From assembly GCA_027922465.2 (NCBI GenBank), contig BQMF02000001.1, positions 1,426,001 through 1,490,000 on the forward strand: a stretch of 64,000 nucleotides of DNA, written 5' to 3'. Within the stretch, counting starts at the first letter, position 1. Each line of letters begins with the position of its first letter. Below the pieces are notes generated by a model. It made no database searches. It worked only from the letters and a program-made list of their open reading frames with translations, and was not told the DNA's origin. Positions 26,031 through 37,300 of this stretch are shown here, piece after piece. Position numbers and translations under genes: made by a program. Origin of the DNA: Turritopsis dohrnii (lineage: Eukaryota > Cnidaria > Hydrozoa > Anthoathecata > Oceaniidae).

Positions 26031-26561
26031 CCGTAAACTTGATAGGCTCATCGTTTTTTGTTAACTAGTTGAAGAAACTAATATTTTCCTTATCATTATT
26101 GTGTATCAGTTCAGCATGTTATCGCTAGTAATAACACATCCTCATTTTTCAATTCTCCTAACTGCATCATGTCCATCATGTCTGCCATTTCTATTCTTGT
26201 CTTGTAAACTAAGGAATAGAGCACATTGCCAAGACTAAATAGTTACATTATTATATTGCCTATGGTTCGTGTGACGAATTGCAACCATCAGACTTCATGG
26301 TATAAATCTTGAGAAATGTGTCTGGGTTAGTGAGGGTAAGGATCAGGCTTAGCCTCATTTGTTCAAATATATTTGTAAGTGTTTCCACCGTTTATATGTA
26401 ATGGTTGCAACTTGACACATGAGCATACTCATTGCCCAACCACATAAATCGAGTTACTGGTAAACTGCTTTGACATGGTCCACTGCTCTGGCACGATAAC
26501 TTGCTAGACATAAAAGATGAATTAAGTTTGATTTGGATATATATTTTCCTCATTTTGTATA

Positions 26562-26641
26562 GAAACTTTTCCCCACATCATTAGAAACTTTTCCCCACAT
26601 CATTACGAATTACAAATTAGAAACTTTTCCCCACATCATTA
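26562..26641. repeat. 22-bp tandem repeat, three copies
   Basis: The unit GAAACTTTTCCCCACATCAT starts at 26562, 26584 and 26619. The third copy is set off by about 13 unrelated bases. Confidence 0.85.
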
Positions 26642-26737
26642 GGAGTTACAAAAACTTCATATTGAGATATCAGTGGCGTATTTGGTAAGTTTTCAGATTT
26701 TCTCAAGGTGTTTTTTTCTTCTTACCATTGACATGTC

Positions 26738-26855
26738 CCAGTGCGCAAAATCGTCAAAAGACTTGGAAAGTAGCACTCTACTTCATTTTCAATATGTTTT
26801 TTCTTGAATCTTTTTTCAAAGAATACTTCAGAAAAAACAAAATAATTTGCCCAAC
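26738..26855. mobile_element. CCCAGTGGGCA-type short MITE, diverged copy C
   Basis: The left end CCCAGTGCGCAAAATCGTC is a close match to the family and the right end is decayed to AATTTGCCCAACG. The centre is not alignable by eye. Confidence 0.4.
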
Positions 26856-27481
26856 GAATGTTTTTCTCTTTCGCTCTCATTGAGAGTCTACCGAGTGTTA
26901 ATATTTCTGAAAAAAAAACAAACAAACATGAAACCAAAATATTTTTGCATAAATACCACTGCTGTTTGAAAGAACATCGTTTCTAAAAATATTGAGTTAA
27001 ATGGAACGAAGCGAAACCAATCCTTTCTTGGTTCTTTGAAATCAATCTCAAAGGTTTAGTCGTTGGCAATGGAGAATCCTCATCAAATCTGTAAACTGGA
27101 CATATCCACATTTCTTGCAAAACCCAATCTTTGTGGAGGATAATATTTGCTCAACTCTTTAAAATTAGAATATTTTTCTGTTTGCCATTAATAAATTTAA
27201 TGATGTCAACCAACCGATCGCTGAGCAAGTAAGATATGGTCGACCTTTAGTGCTCGAATCTTCGATAATTTTCTTCATAAATTATTTTGGTGGATCTCAA
27301 AGCGTTTTTAATTTTATGAGCTTCCTGATATAAGTGCTGTTCTCAAAATTGTAATCTTGCTACTAAAAAAACATTGCTAATACTCTTTAACCTCCTAAAG
27401 CTTTGGAAATGCCAATGTAAAATCTCCCATTTCTATAAAGAAAACAGCGGGTTACAGGAACAGAACAGAAAACAATGTAAT

Positions 27482-28237
27482 TTACAGATTTTTATTTTTC
27501 AGATATTGATCACGTCGTTTTTTGTTCCAAACAGCAGTTGCCAATTTCCGTCCAAACATATAAAAGCTAAAAAAAACTACGTGAGAAAAGACAATAAATG
27601 CTGCGAACTGATTGGTCGACATCTGCTGTAGGAAAGCGTACGCCCAATAGCCGTTCACCTGCGCACAAATATACATCCACGTGACATAACCACAGCCGAG
27701 AGTTAAAACGTTAAAAATAATTCGAGTCATGGATAGATGAAGATAGTTGACACAAACTGTTGTTACAATCAGGTATAAAATAGAAAAAGTGTGCATGAAA
27801 TGATTGTGCCAGCCCCACAAAGGTGATATCTTTTGAAGTTCTTTGTTATAAATCCCTTCCAAATCCACTGCAGCGATACCCCAAAACATGACAGGCACAA
27901 AAGCTCCCAAGGTGAAAGCCCAAAACGACATCAGTTCATCTCGTATTCGTATCAAAACAGACGTGGTATCCTCCTTGATGGAGGTATTAGATTCCAAAGA
28001 CCTCGTCGTCAATTGGAGAATATCCACAAGTGTTGCGAAGGCAGTTGCAACCCAGATGATGTGCGCAGTCAACAATGTCAGATATTGAAATCGGCCACCA
28101 TAAGCAGAAAATCCTGGCATGATGTACACGGTGCGATCGTAGTACATGCCAAGACAATACCACGCAAATCCAAGGAAATGAAGTAAAAATGACCACAGCG
28201 TGACGGACGGGCCACACTTACTTGGTTTGTCGAACAT
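27482..28237 (-). CDS. AIG1/ADTRP family membrane hydrolase (FAHFA hydrolase type), 251 aa
   Basis: This is an uninterrupted frame of 251 residues, close to the roughly 240 of vertebrate AIG1. The family consists of multi-pass membrane proteins; AIG1 and ADTRP hydrolyse fatty-acid esters of hydroxy fatty acids using a Thr and a His inside the membrane. Here the Thr motif is GGRFQYLT, with Thr54, matching human Thr43. The His motif is WGWHNHFMHT, with His149, matching human His134. Hydrophobic segments lie at about 14-31, 53-75, 104-124, 147-166, 172-192 and 210-229. The C-terminus is basic (KKRRDQYLKNKN). The start ATG follows a CTGTTTTAG acceptor by 10 bp. AATAAA overlaps the last codons. 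The TAA-flanked foldback element at 28406-28621 sits about 170 bp upstream and could affect the promoter. Choice between AIG1 and ADTRP orthology is not possible by eye. Confidence 0.88.
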   Translation of the reverse strand: MFDKPSKCGPSVTLWSFLLHFLGFAWYCLGMYYDRTVYIMPGFSAYGGRFQYLTLLTAHIIWVATAFATLVDILQLTTRSLESNTSIKEDTTSVLIRIRDELMSFWAFTLGAFVPVMFWGIAAVDLEGIYNKELQKISPLWGWHNHFMHTFSILYLIVTTVCVNYLHLSMTRIIFNVLTLGCGYVTWMYICAQVNGYWAYAFLQQMSTNQFAAFIVFSHVVFFSFYMFGRKLATAVWNKKRRDQYLKNKNL

Positions 28238-28247
28238 CTTCCAATAC
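28238..28247 (-). promoter_or_regulatory. 10-bp leader after a splice-acceptor-like TTTTAG
   Basis: On the minus strand CTACTGTTTTAG ends at 28248, ten bases before the ATG of the AIG1-like gene. This fits a 5'UTR intron or a spliced-leader acceptor. Confidence 0.35.
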
Positions 28248-28405
28248 CTAAAACAGTAGTAAAACGTTTATAGTGATGTTCAATAGAGCAATTCTAAAAA
28301 AAGTGCGACATTCAGTGTCACATGCTTATACACTTAAAAAAAACTACTTTTCGTCACAAAAAACACGTTAAGTTATTGGTAGACTTCGCTGGTAAACAGT
28401 TCTAA

Positions 28406-28621
28406 AGCCGGTTTTCCACTAGGCGGAATATTCCGCTTGAGTCTAGCGGCTTTTGTTTTTTTAAGAAATTCCGCCGAAAGCGTCCGCGGAAAAGTCGGAT
28501 CAAGTTCAACTTTTCCGCCGCGGAATATTCCGCCAGCCAATCAAATGGTTCAAATAGTGATCACGTGGAGAAAAACAATAACCGCACCACGCTGAATATT
28601 CCGTCTAGTGGAAAACCGGCT
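28406..28621. mobile_element. TAA-flanked foldback element, 216 bp (AGCCGG type)
   Basis: Ends AGCCGGTTTTCCACTAGGCG and the inverse of its counterpart (AGTGGAAAACCGGCT) form the arms, with TAA on both sides, as in PIF/Harbinger MITEs. Internal GGAATATTCCGC palindromes are reiterated. Relatives are at 33654-34008 and 57296-58010. Confidence 0.75.
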
Positions 28622-28890
28622 TAAGTAACTTTAACAATTCTGACCGCCGAAAAAATGTAAAAAGTAGTTCTGACCTATTCGTAGTTCCTCAGAGTAGTGT
28701 TTTTTTCGATGTCACAAAGCCAGTAGAGGGTATTTAACAACTAACAGAGGTTTATTTACAATGGCTCTGACTAAAAAATTAAGTGTATAAGGTATGGATA
28801 CATTTAAGATACGAAATTGCCTGAAATCATCAGCAAATACCGCTTTTTTTAATTTTAAGTGGCGTTTTACTTTTTGTCACACAATTATTG

Positions 28891-30668
28891 GTTACATACG
28901 TTATATCTCATTATACTAGAAAAAGCCTTCCAATGAGACTGAAAGAAAGAAAAGTGTATGGTTCAAATTCATGATTTATAAGTCACAAACTTTTAATACG
29001 CATCACAAAATGTTAGGGTTGGAATATGGAAAAGCTAAATTCCAAAAAAATAACATGTAACATACGCTATGCCGTTTTGGTCGATACAGTGGAATTATTG
29101 AAAAAACAAACTGGACTAGGTTTTCAGCTTTGAAATAAGTGCTCGCACAAAAAAAAAAAAAAAAAAATAACATCCCTAGGTTCTTCTGAACGAAAATTAT
29201 TCTCCTTTAAAGACAGGATGTAACTTCCGTTAAGGTAACATCCGCTATGCAATTTTCTAACGCTTTGATTCAAACGCTTTTTACTGCAAATTCGAACGTT
29301 TTGAATCAATTTTTAGACTTCTCATTGTTCGTTGTTTGTGTATGATCAGTTTGTGCGAAGTGTAAGAGGATTGTGTTGTGGATAAAAGAAAAGAAACAGT
29401 AAGTAGTCATGATTATAGTAACATACGTTATATTGTAGTTGAAGACACCTGGCTAGTGTTTTGGCTTATGTGAATTAAATCATAGAATCATTCATGGACT
29501 CTAAGCATTGTTAATCAAATACATTGCTAAAGTAACTTTTCAAAAAAACACATTCAGTGTTCATTTTCTTATCGACTTGAATAATGACAAAATCGTAACG
29601 AATGTTCCAAAACATTCGATGAAATGTTTGACATGTCTGATTGTTTAACTTTCTTTAGAATGAGAAAACCAGAGCCCAGATGCAAAAAGAGTACAGGGAG
29701 CGGGAAAAGGCAAGGGTTGTTTGAAGTACCTGGAAAAGGAGCGCATTAAGGCGCACACTCCACTCAACATATTTTGAACGTATGGGCGGACGACAATTCA
29801 ATACACATGCGTACAAACAATCGCTGCAAACACAATTTGATCGCAAGTAAGTAGACCATGGGTCTACTACCAAGCGACAGCTTACGTTCGCAAAAAAATA
29901 ATGATGTAATCAGAAAATTTTGAACCAATCAAAAGCGACTAAAAATTCCAAATATGTTATTATTTTGTTCTATTCAATTTGGCAACCATGTTTATTATTA
30001 TTTTTATTATCTAATGAGTGTATGCAGACCTTTCAATATCCACTCATGGGGGTGCATAAGCCGCCTTCGTTTGTCCGCGCGTATAAAATTTGTTGAGCGG
30101 AGGTCGGCCTTTAAGCAGAAACAAAATTACTATAAAGTGAAAGAGCTTTCAAAGAAGGAATTAAAAGAACGAAGGGATGCCGTAAAATTGAGAATATAGA
30201 AACATCGCCAAATGAACTCGTCTGATACCATTTTTCCACCCTACAATATGTTCATTTCACCAATTCACAATAAGAACTTCTACTTTTTATACCAAAGCTT
30301 TTCTTAAGCGCTAAGGTAACATACGTTACAGTTTTCAGTCAAATGAAAAATGTAGTTTTGTCAAATATTTTCTACTCAAGGGGAAGAAGGGTGTTTTGAT
30401 TGTGAAACATGTGCTTTGAAATATCTGAAAAACTCAAAATGAAGCCAAACCGTCGATCATGAGCAAGATTTAGTTTCTTATTAATAAAAACTTAGGTATT
30501 TTTTATTATTCATGCTGTTATTTAGATCGTTTGTCCTTATAAAATTCATAACAACTATTTTGATGACATTATCTTATTTCAGTACGTTAAGAAAAAACAG
30601 TTAATGGGAGATTCATGATGTGATTAATTCGCTATAATGCCGAATTTTCAATGTATAACGTATGTTAC
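28891..30668. mobile_element. probable decayed DNA transposon with reiterated GTAACATACGTTATA motif
   Basis: A 15-bp motif occurs in direct orientation at 28891, 29057, 29235, 29418 and 30316 and inverted at 30654-30668, so the outermost copies face each other like terminal or subterminal repeats. Inside, plus-strand fragments near 29660-29750 read words such as KEYREREKAR followed by an YLEK-like segment in a shifted frame, and near 30080-30197 a lysine-rich frame ends in RRDAVKLRI. These are basic motifs I have seen in transposon-associated ORFs. About 330 bp of unrelated DNA separates them. The frames are broken. Exact element ends and superfamily are unknown. Confidence 0.4.
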
Positions 30669-31029
30669 AATGAAATCATAATGAACTACAACCTTGCCTT
30701 TTTTAACCAACAAAAACTTATTTCTTGTGGTGCAATTTGAGTTTTTCGAAAACATCGGGGATGGAAATAACTTTTAAAATCATTTTCAATAGTTTTTCGG
30801 ACGATCGATATTTTGAACAATCTAACCTGGCAAATGTCGCAGTTTTTTTTAGAACGGTTCAATAGCAGATATCATTGCAATGCTTCGCGTTATCTACACA
30901 TCTTTTGAACCATTCCCTTGACCATATTTAAGTTTTATTCTTGTTATATCAGACTACTTTAAACTATCTTACTGCAATTTACTAAGTAAGGAAGCAGATG
31001 CTATCAGCAATCGTCCCTTGGTCTATGCT

Positions 31030-31185
31030 TTCTTGTTGTCCAGTATGCATTCAGGCATTGGCTCTTAATGGGCTAATACGCTGCTTCTAAAACGCATATG
31101 TACATGAGTTATCAAAAGATGCATCAGGTCTGGAACTGCAACGCAGTCGTTGCATTGAAAGGTAGCAACCATCATCAGTACAGTT
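31030..31185 (-). repeat. tRNA-derived SINE (family 1), degraded copy 3
   Basis: On the minus strand the words GGTTGCTACCTTTCAATGC and GCGTATTAGCCCATTAAGAG occur in the same order as the A-box region and the body of copy 1. Boxes A and B are mutated, so it is an old copy. Confidence 0.4.
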
Positions 31186-31938
31186 TTGAGCAGCGAAACA
31201 AATAACATTATTGAATATGGTGATCGCTAAGAGTTGTGACTGAATGAGTCAAGAGGATAATAGACCAAAGTCTCGGTTAGTCAAGTGATTTGTAAAAAGC
31301 CATTTCATCACTCCCAGAAATCGGTGCAGTTATATGCAAATTCATTAGGGTTTGGTATAGTGGATCATGAAATACGCATACTTCTTAAGAGTTTTTAGCA
31401 TGTCAGGTACATAATTATTTTTTATGATTCATAGACAATGTTTGCATAGACAAGGAAGAAGAGAGTATTTTTCTTCCTTTGACTTCTATTGAAGGCAAGC
31501 GATTTCTGGTTTGAGGATTGTTTATTTAATTAGAATCTCGATTGCTTCAGTGGCTTATCGAACACTTTAATTATGGAAAAATTTAGTTTTAATTATGAAT
31601 ACACTCCTCCACACTCTCCTCATCTTTGTTTTTTTTTTTAGCACTGTGAAGGCTTATGTGTACAATATTTTCTCCAGCGCACTTTAGGTGGGAGAGTGGT
31701 GTGCAAATTTTGACTGCGATTTGAGATTTGATGGTGATGCAGAGGAAGTTATTGAACTTTGATCAACTCATGCACTGCAATACCAAAACGAGTCTTTCTG
31801 GTGATCGATCTTAGATCTTCGCTCTTTCCTCGATTTAGACAAACTCAAAGGAGCCCTACTGTGTCATTGATTGGATGAGATAAGTTTAGAGAAATATTGT
31901 TGTTTCGCATCATGTCGAATCATGTAAAATAGTTAGAG

Positions 31939-32072
31939 GTCGAACTTTCGCCTTGTCTAATGTTAATCAATTGACCTGCGATTAGACACTGTCAATACTT
32001 TTACTTAAGAATGCAAGAGTTTTTATAAGTACAGGTCATTAGATTTACATTAGACAAGGCAAAAGTTCGATC
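31939..32072. mobile_element. 134-bp inverted-repeat MITE
   Basis: The left arm GTCGAACTTTCGCCTTGTC is matched by the inverse arm ending in GACAAGGCAAAAGTTCGAT. The arms stay similar for about 40 bp, through TAATGTTAATC and GACCTG. Target duplication is unclear. Confidence 0.65.
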
Positions 32073-33653
32073 GTATAGGTGAGTTTCTTAGTGACGTAAT
32101 GTTTATAAACACCAGTGTTTTTTGATCGATAATTACGGTATATTGCAACATAGAATATCATTAATCAAGTCATTTTCCTGTGAGTATGCGCACGCAGCCT
32201 CGCAGGAAATAAAAGTCTCTTTATACACTTCAAAATGTTGTCACTTTATTTGGTTCTCTGGAGTCCCCTTAAAGACAATCGACATTAGAAAGTTTCAATA
32301 CACATTAGCACTTCCTATCTATTTTCATACATTGTATTTGATTTTTAGTATGTACAAGGTATAAAAATGTAATTAACATTGGAAACTCGTCTATAAACTA
32401 CACCTCAGACAGACGCTCAACAAAATCTTCCTCTCTATAACCAACTTCGACCCGAAGGTTTTCTCTACTGCTTTTCAAGATATTTGTTCTGGTAGTCTCT
32501 AACGCAGTTTCTAAGCAGCATAGAACAGAGCCGTTCAGAATGAATGCAGTGAGTTTGGATGTTGTTAACAAAAATAAATAATTATAAAAATCAAAATCAA
32601 AACGAACGATTGAATAATACTGTAGCCTGAGAAAACATTTCGACGAATTTAAAAACAAAAAAAAAACGCAACAAAGTTATCATATTACTTACTTACTTTT
32701 AAAAATCTTTGCTTTGCAGATTGCAGGAGATTTAATTTGTACAACGCGCTGTTTTGTATGTACTCCTTTGCAATATATCTTCAATAATTTATCAAAATTC
32801 CAATATCGTTGAATATTGTTTGCTATTATGAATCGTAAATCATTTCAGTGTGGTTTCTTTCAACTATTAATCAATTATGTAAATCAAGCACGGTTTCTAC
32901 GAAGGAATTTTTTTCCTTCTGTCTGAAGTAATGTTTTTGTTTTGATGAAGATACACTTGCAATCACTTAAGCTCAAATAAGCAATCAAAAATTAAGAACA
33001 AAATAAGAAGGCTGGGTCCAAGAGTAACAAAAAAGAAATCAACACCGACCAATCTGGTTCCTATAAGAGAAAGTGTATTTAGAACCATCTGAGCTACTGT
33101 TGTTTTTTTCAGTACTTTTCATGTACGCCTTCATGTGCGCCTTCTGTGGCTTTTGTTAGTGGCTTTTTTTGTTAAAAAAAGGGTTATCGCCTCGCTTACT
33201 ATTAAATCTCAAGTTATAAGTCTGAGGCATAAAAAAAAACTTGCATTCAATCAATAACTCGGTTTTTGAAGCATTTCCACGAGATTTTCAACAAGAAGTT
33301 TTAAGTCTGCAGGATCGAGGGTCACATCAAGGATTTTTTAACAGATATTTATGACGTCATCATTAGGTATATGTTTTGCGTTTCGTGTTGGATAAAATGC
33401 CATGACTTTACAAATGTTTAACAAACAAACAACATTTCTTTAAAAAACAAATTCCGTTGATTTCTTTATACATAAAATGAATAAATATTTAGTCCAAATA
33501 AAATCCTCAAAAAAATTTTTTTTCTGTTTCAAATATACATATTTAACATGTGAAGGAAGCAAATAAATAACTAACAGCCTTGTATTAAAAGTAGAACAAG
33601 ATGTCGCTTCGACCAAGATTGGAGACGAGGTTAGGATTAAGAACAGAACATAA
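32073..33653. other. intergenic, no gene seen
   Basis: AT-rich sequence with homopolymer runs. Open frames lack motifs. Confidence 0.5.
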
Positions 33654-34008
33654 AGCCTGATTTCCACTCAGGATAATTTCAATTGGATCGGAACGGACCG
33701 GATCGATTTTGATCTGCGCATGCGTATTAATTAAAGTTTTGCGATCCGTTTCGATCCATTTCAGTCCAGGAAAAAGTTGAAAAAAGTTCAACTTTTTTCG
33801 ATCCGGTCCGCGGATCAAAATTTTTTAACCAATGAAAAACGAGCTTTTTCTATAATTTATTATTATTATTCAAGAGGCTAGCCACATCAGCGAAACACAG
33901 TTTTCGTCTGCGCGAATGAAAGGAAATTGCTCTCCGGATCGGAACAGATCAAAAATCGATCTGGTCCGTTCCAATCCAATTGAAATTATCCTGAGTGGAA
34001 ATCAGGCT
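33654..34008. mobile_element. TAA-flanked foldback element, 355 bp (AGCCTG type)
   Basis: Arms AGCCTGATTTCCACTCAGG and the inverse CCTGAGTGGAAATCAGGCT are perfect, flanked by TAA on both sides. Internal GGATCGGAACGGACC-like words and their inverses continue the pairing. It lies just 3' of the DCDC1 stop codon. Confidence 0.8.
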
Positions 34009-34060
34009 TAATGGCAGCCAAGCAACGAGAACAAATAAAACATTGACTGGTTTTATAATT

Positions 34061-34173
34061 CCGAGTGGGAAAAATCGTCAAAAAGTCACTGCGTTGAAGA
34101 TTGAAATTGTGTGTATACTTTCACAGAAATGCACTCCTTCGCAGTGACTTTTCAAGAAATTCGCTTACTGGGT
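34061..34173. mobile_element. CCCAGTGGGCA-type short MITE, copy D
   Basis: The left end GAGTGGGAAAAATCGTC and the right end TCGCTTACTGGG bracket the family core AAAGTCACTGCGTTGAAGA and its inverse CTTCGCAGTGACTTTT. Confidence 0.65.
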
Positions 34174-34372
34174 AGGTAGTCTTAATCGAAACTCATTTTA
34201 CGCACAATCCCAAAGCGATCGAAAAACGGAAAATATCTAATAGACCACTACTACCTGTTCGTTACTCGACAGTTCGAAAAGCAACGCTTATGAGGTTGCA
34301 AGGGAAACTAGCTTCGTTGTTAGTGAACCAATGAGATATTCGCGAAAGAAGTGATACCAGATACACCGTGCT

Positions 34373-37300
34373 TTATTCTGTAAGAAACGCTTTTGCACTT
34401 GTTGGTCGTTTCATTGCCGCCGTCGTCACACTTGACGTCACAACTACATCGTTGAAATCATGCTCAAATACTTGAAGATTAGCGGCATGGTTAGACGCAC
34501 TTGGTGATGCAGGCGGTGGTTTGGTGAAAAGATTTTTATGAGCCTAACGAAGGAAGAGGATTTGAAGATTAATTATCTAGTGTCGCATTCACCATGTTTA
34601 AAATTGATTAGAAGCAACAGTCAGTAACAAGGTTAAAAGAAACACATTCCTCAAAAATGCCGAAAACATGATGTTAAGCATTCTGACGTTCAGGTTAACA
34701 AGTATATCTTACGTCAGCGAGATTTGAGTTGACAAAACGTTCTCAAAGTTCGCTGAAACTTACAAAAGAAATTCTCAAACATTCGCTATCTTGAGACTTA
34801 TCTCTAACTTGCAGAAATTTTCCAGAAGACTATACCTGCACTGCCTCATTCTCGCCAGCATTATCTACCATTTTATTTCTGCGGTTAGTACGCGACCAAG
34901 ATGCGCGCATTTCCATCTGATTACGTCGGTCTAAAATAATGAATAATTAGAGCAACGCGGAAATTGAGTTGTATTCTATTTACATTCTTGATGAATATTA
35001 CCTTTGTATGGTACAAACTTCTCGCCACATGTCACGCATATAACTTGAGATCTTTTTAGAACATCAAAGGAGAAGACCTGAGAAGGAAAAATCACACTCC
35101 AAAAGTTATATCAGCAATATGGAAAGTTTAAGATGAAGTAGCCATTCATACAGAAAAGTGAAGAGATGAAGTAGCCATTTATACAGAAAAGTGAAGAGAT
35201 GAAGTAGCCATCCATACAGAAAAGAGAAGAGATGAAGCACGAACATATATTACCTCCATTCCGTCTTGTGTGAATACTCTTCGAGCACAAGATGTTAACG
35301 CAAGCTTGTTGGTTGCATTATCCAGAACCTTCCAAAAAAAAAAAGAACAAAGATTTTAAAACTATATCTAGCAAAAACGTTTGTTTATTTTGGATTTTTT
35401 TACGCGGTTTGTGCGATGAAAAAGTAAAGATTAACTTCGCCCCAGTTCCCTGCAACGAAGTTATACTAAACTACCTTAAGGGACTGTTGACGAGAATATT
35501 ATTTTGGACAACCATGGCTCATATTCAACATTAATGTTGAGTATGGATTTGCACTATACTATGCCAGTTACTATACAGCAACGCAACTGGTCACAGGTGA
35601 CGACCGTCTGTTTGTTAAGCGTTGCCACTCCAGTTTTTAATCTCAAGATGCAAAGCCCCACAATCAACAACACCACTCAAACTGAATGAGCAAGTCATAC
35701 CTCTTGCATATCCTGTGCATATATGACGTCATTTCTGGCCGGGTTCTCCCCATTCGGAAAAACAAATAACTTGATGGCTTTCGGGATCTGATACAGCTTC
35801 ATGATTTTCATTTTATCGACGAGTTTCGCCGACATCGGCCTTTTGACGTTCAAACATTTCGCTCGACTCTCTTGCTGTTCTTTCACTTCATGTAGCTGCA
35901 TCTAAAGTCGAACATATCGGATAGTCCGTAAGGGAACATCCACTTTGCATTCGTTTTACAATCATTAAAAAAATGGCAGTCTAACCTGCAGTTGGGATAT
36001 TGATTGTTGGAGTTCATCTTCGTTCTTCTGCTGAGCAACCAGCTCTTTCATCAAGACAGGTTTTATAAACCGATCGGAACTCAGGTCAGCTAATCGTCTT
36101 CCTGTTCAGAAAAAAAACCGGTAAACATTACATGAAGTAGCAACTCAGCCTATCGCGTAAAACTTTGGAGGTCAAAATTTTCTTCGGGAATAACTGTATG
36201 ACTCCCCTAACTTTCGTCACTTCGAAATGCTGTCAGGGAACTTACGAAAGTACGACGGCAACGTGGACGACGACGTACAAGATATTCATCTTCAATGAAT
36301 CACAAAAAAGCAGAAACTATACACTTGGGTAAAGAAGTTTATTAATAATGCCTTTGAAGTTTGTTTTTTGAACTTTGAGAGACAGAATCATGAAGGAACC
36401 AAGGAAAATTTATCGGAAGTACTGCTATTCTCACGTCTTCGTTTTCAGTACGACTTCAAAATATTACTTTTCACGTTGTGTGTAGAACGTGCAAATCTAA
36501 TAATGATATTAGTAAAATTAAGAACATTTCCTAATAGTATAGTGTGAAATGGACTTTCATTCTAAAGCAAATTCATGGAGTAAAGTGAATCTTTTGTTTG
36601 CCTCGCGTCGTCGTCCACGTTGCCGTTGTAGTTTCGTAAGGTCCCTGTCACCATAGCGAGAACGCAATTCCTTTTCGCTTACTACATGCAGATGACGTTA
36701 ACAGATGAAATGTCGTTCCAAAATACAGACTGAAATAATGATTCAGAAATCGTTGGACAATGTTTTTTCCCCCCGTAATATGACCCCATGAAATGACCTT
36801 GAAATAATAATTGAATGAAAAGGAGCTAAAGCAAAATTTTGCTGTTACCTTTTGCTTGTCTCAATCGATGTTTTTCAATCTGGAGAGTGTTGCAAGTGTC
36901 TTGTTTCTCACTCTGTTCATGCTTGGACAAAATCTCCGATTTTTCTGCTTCTATAGATCAAACAGAAAAGATGCTTGAAAATTTCAAACAACAAGGAAAT
37001 ATGACAAGATGAAAACAACAACAACAACTAAAGATAATCTAATTCAGAAGAAAGAATGTAGAGGAAAAAAAAAAGTGGTACCATCTAGAGGTATGTGAGG
37101 TTCACCAGTAGAAACCCACACATCGATCGGTACACGAACATCAAGCTTTTCGATTGACGGTCGATTTCCTTCGGATTTGTCTTCTCCTGTCACTTTATCC
37201 GATGTTGTAACCTATTCAGAAAATCCAAGTAATACTGTCAGAGTTCTCTTGTCATTATACAGACAACCATTTCTCTTCTGGTTTGACTCTTAAGCGAATT

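Noticed and set aside
27833..28186. 117-codon frame on the plus strand opposite the AIG1-like gene
   Set aside because: It is the antisense shadow of a conserved membrane-protein CDS.
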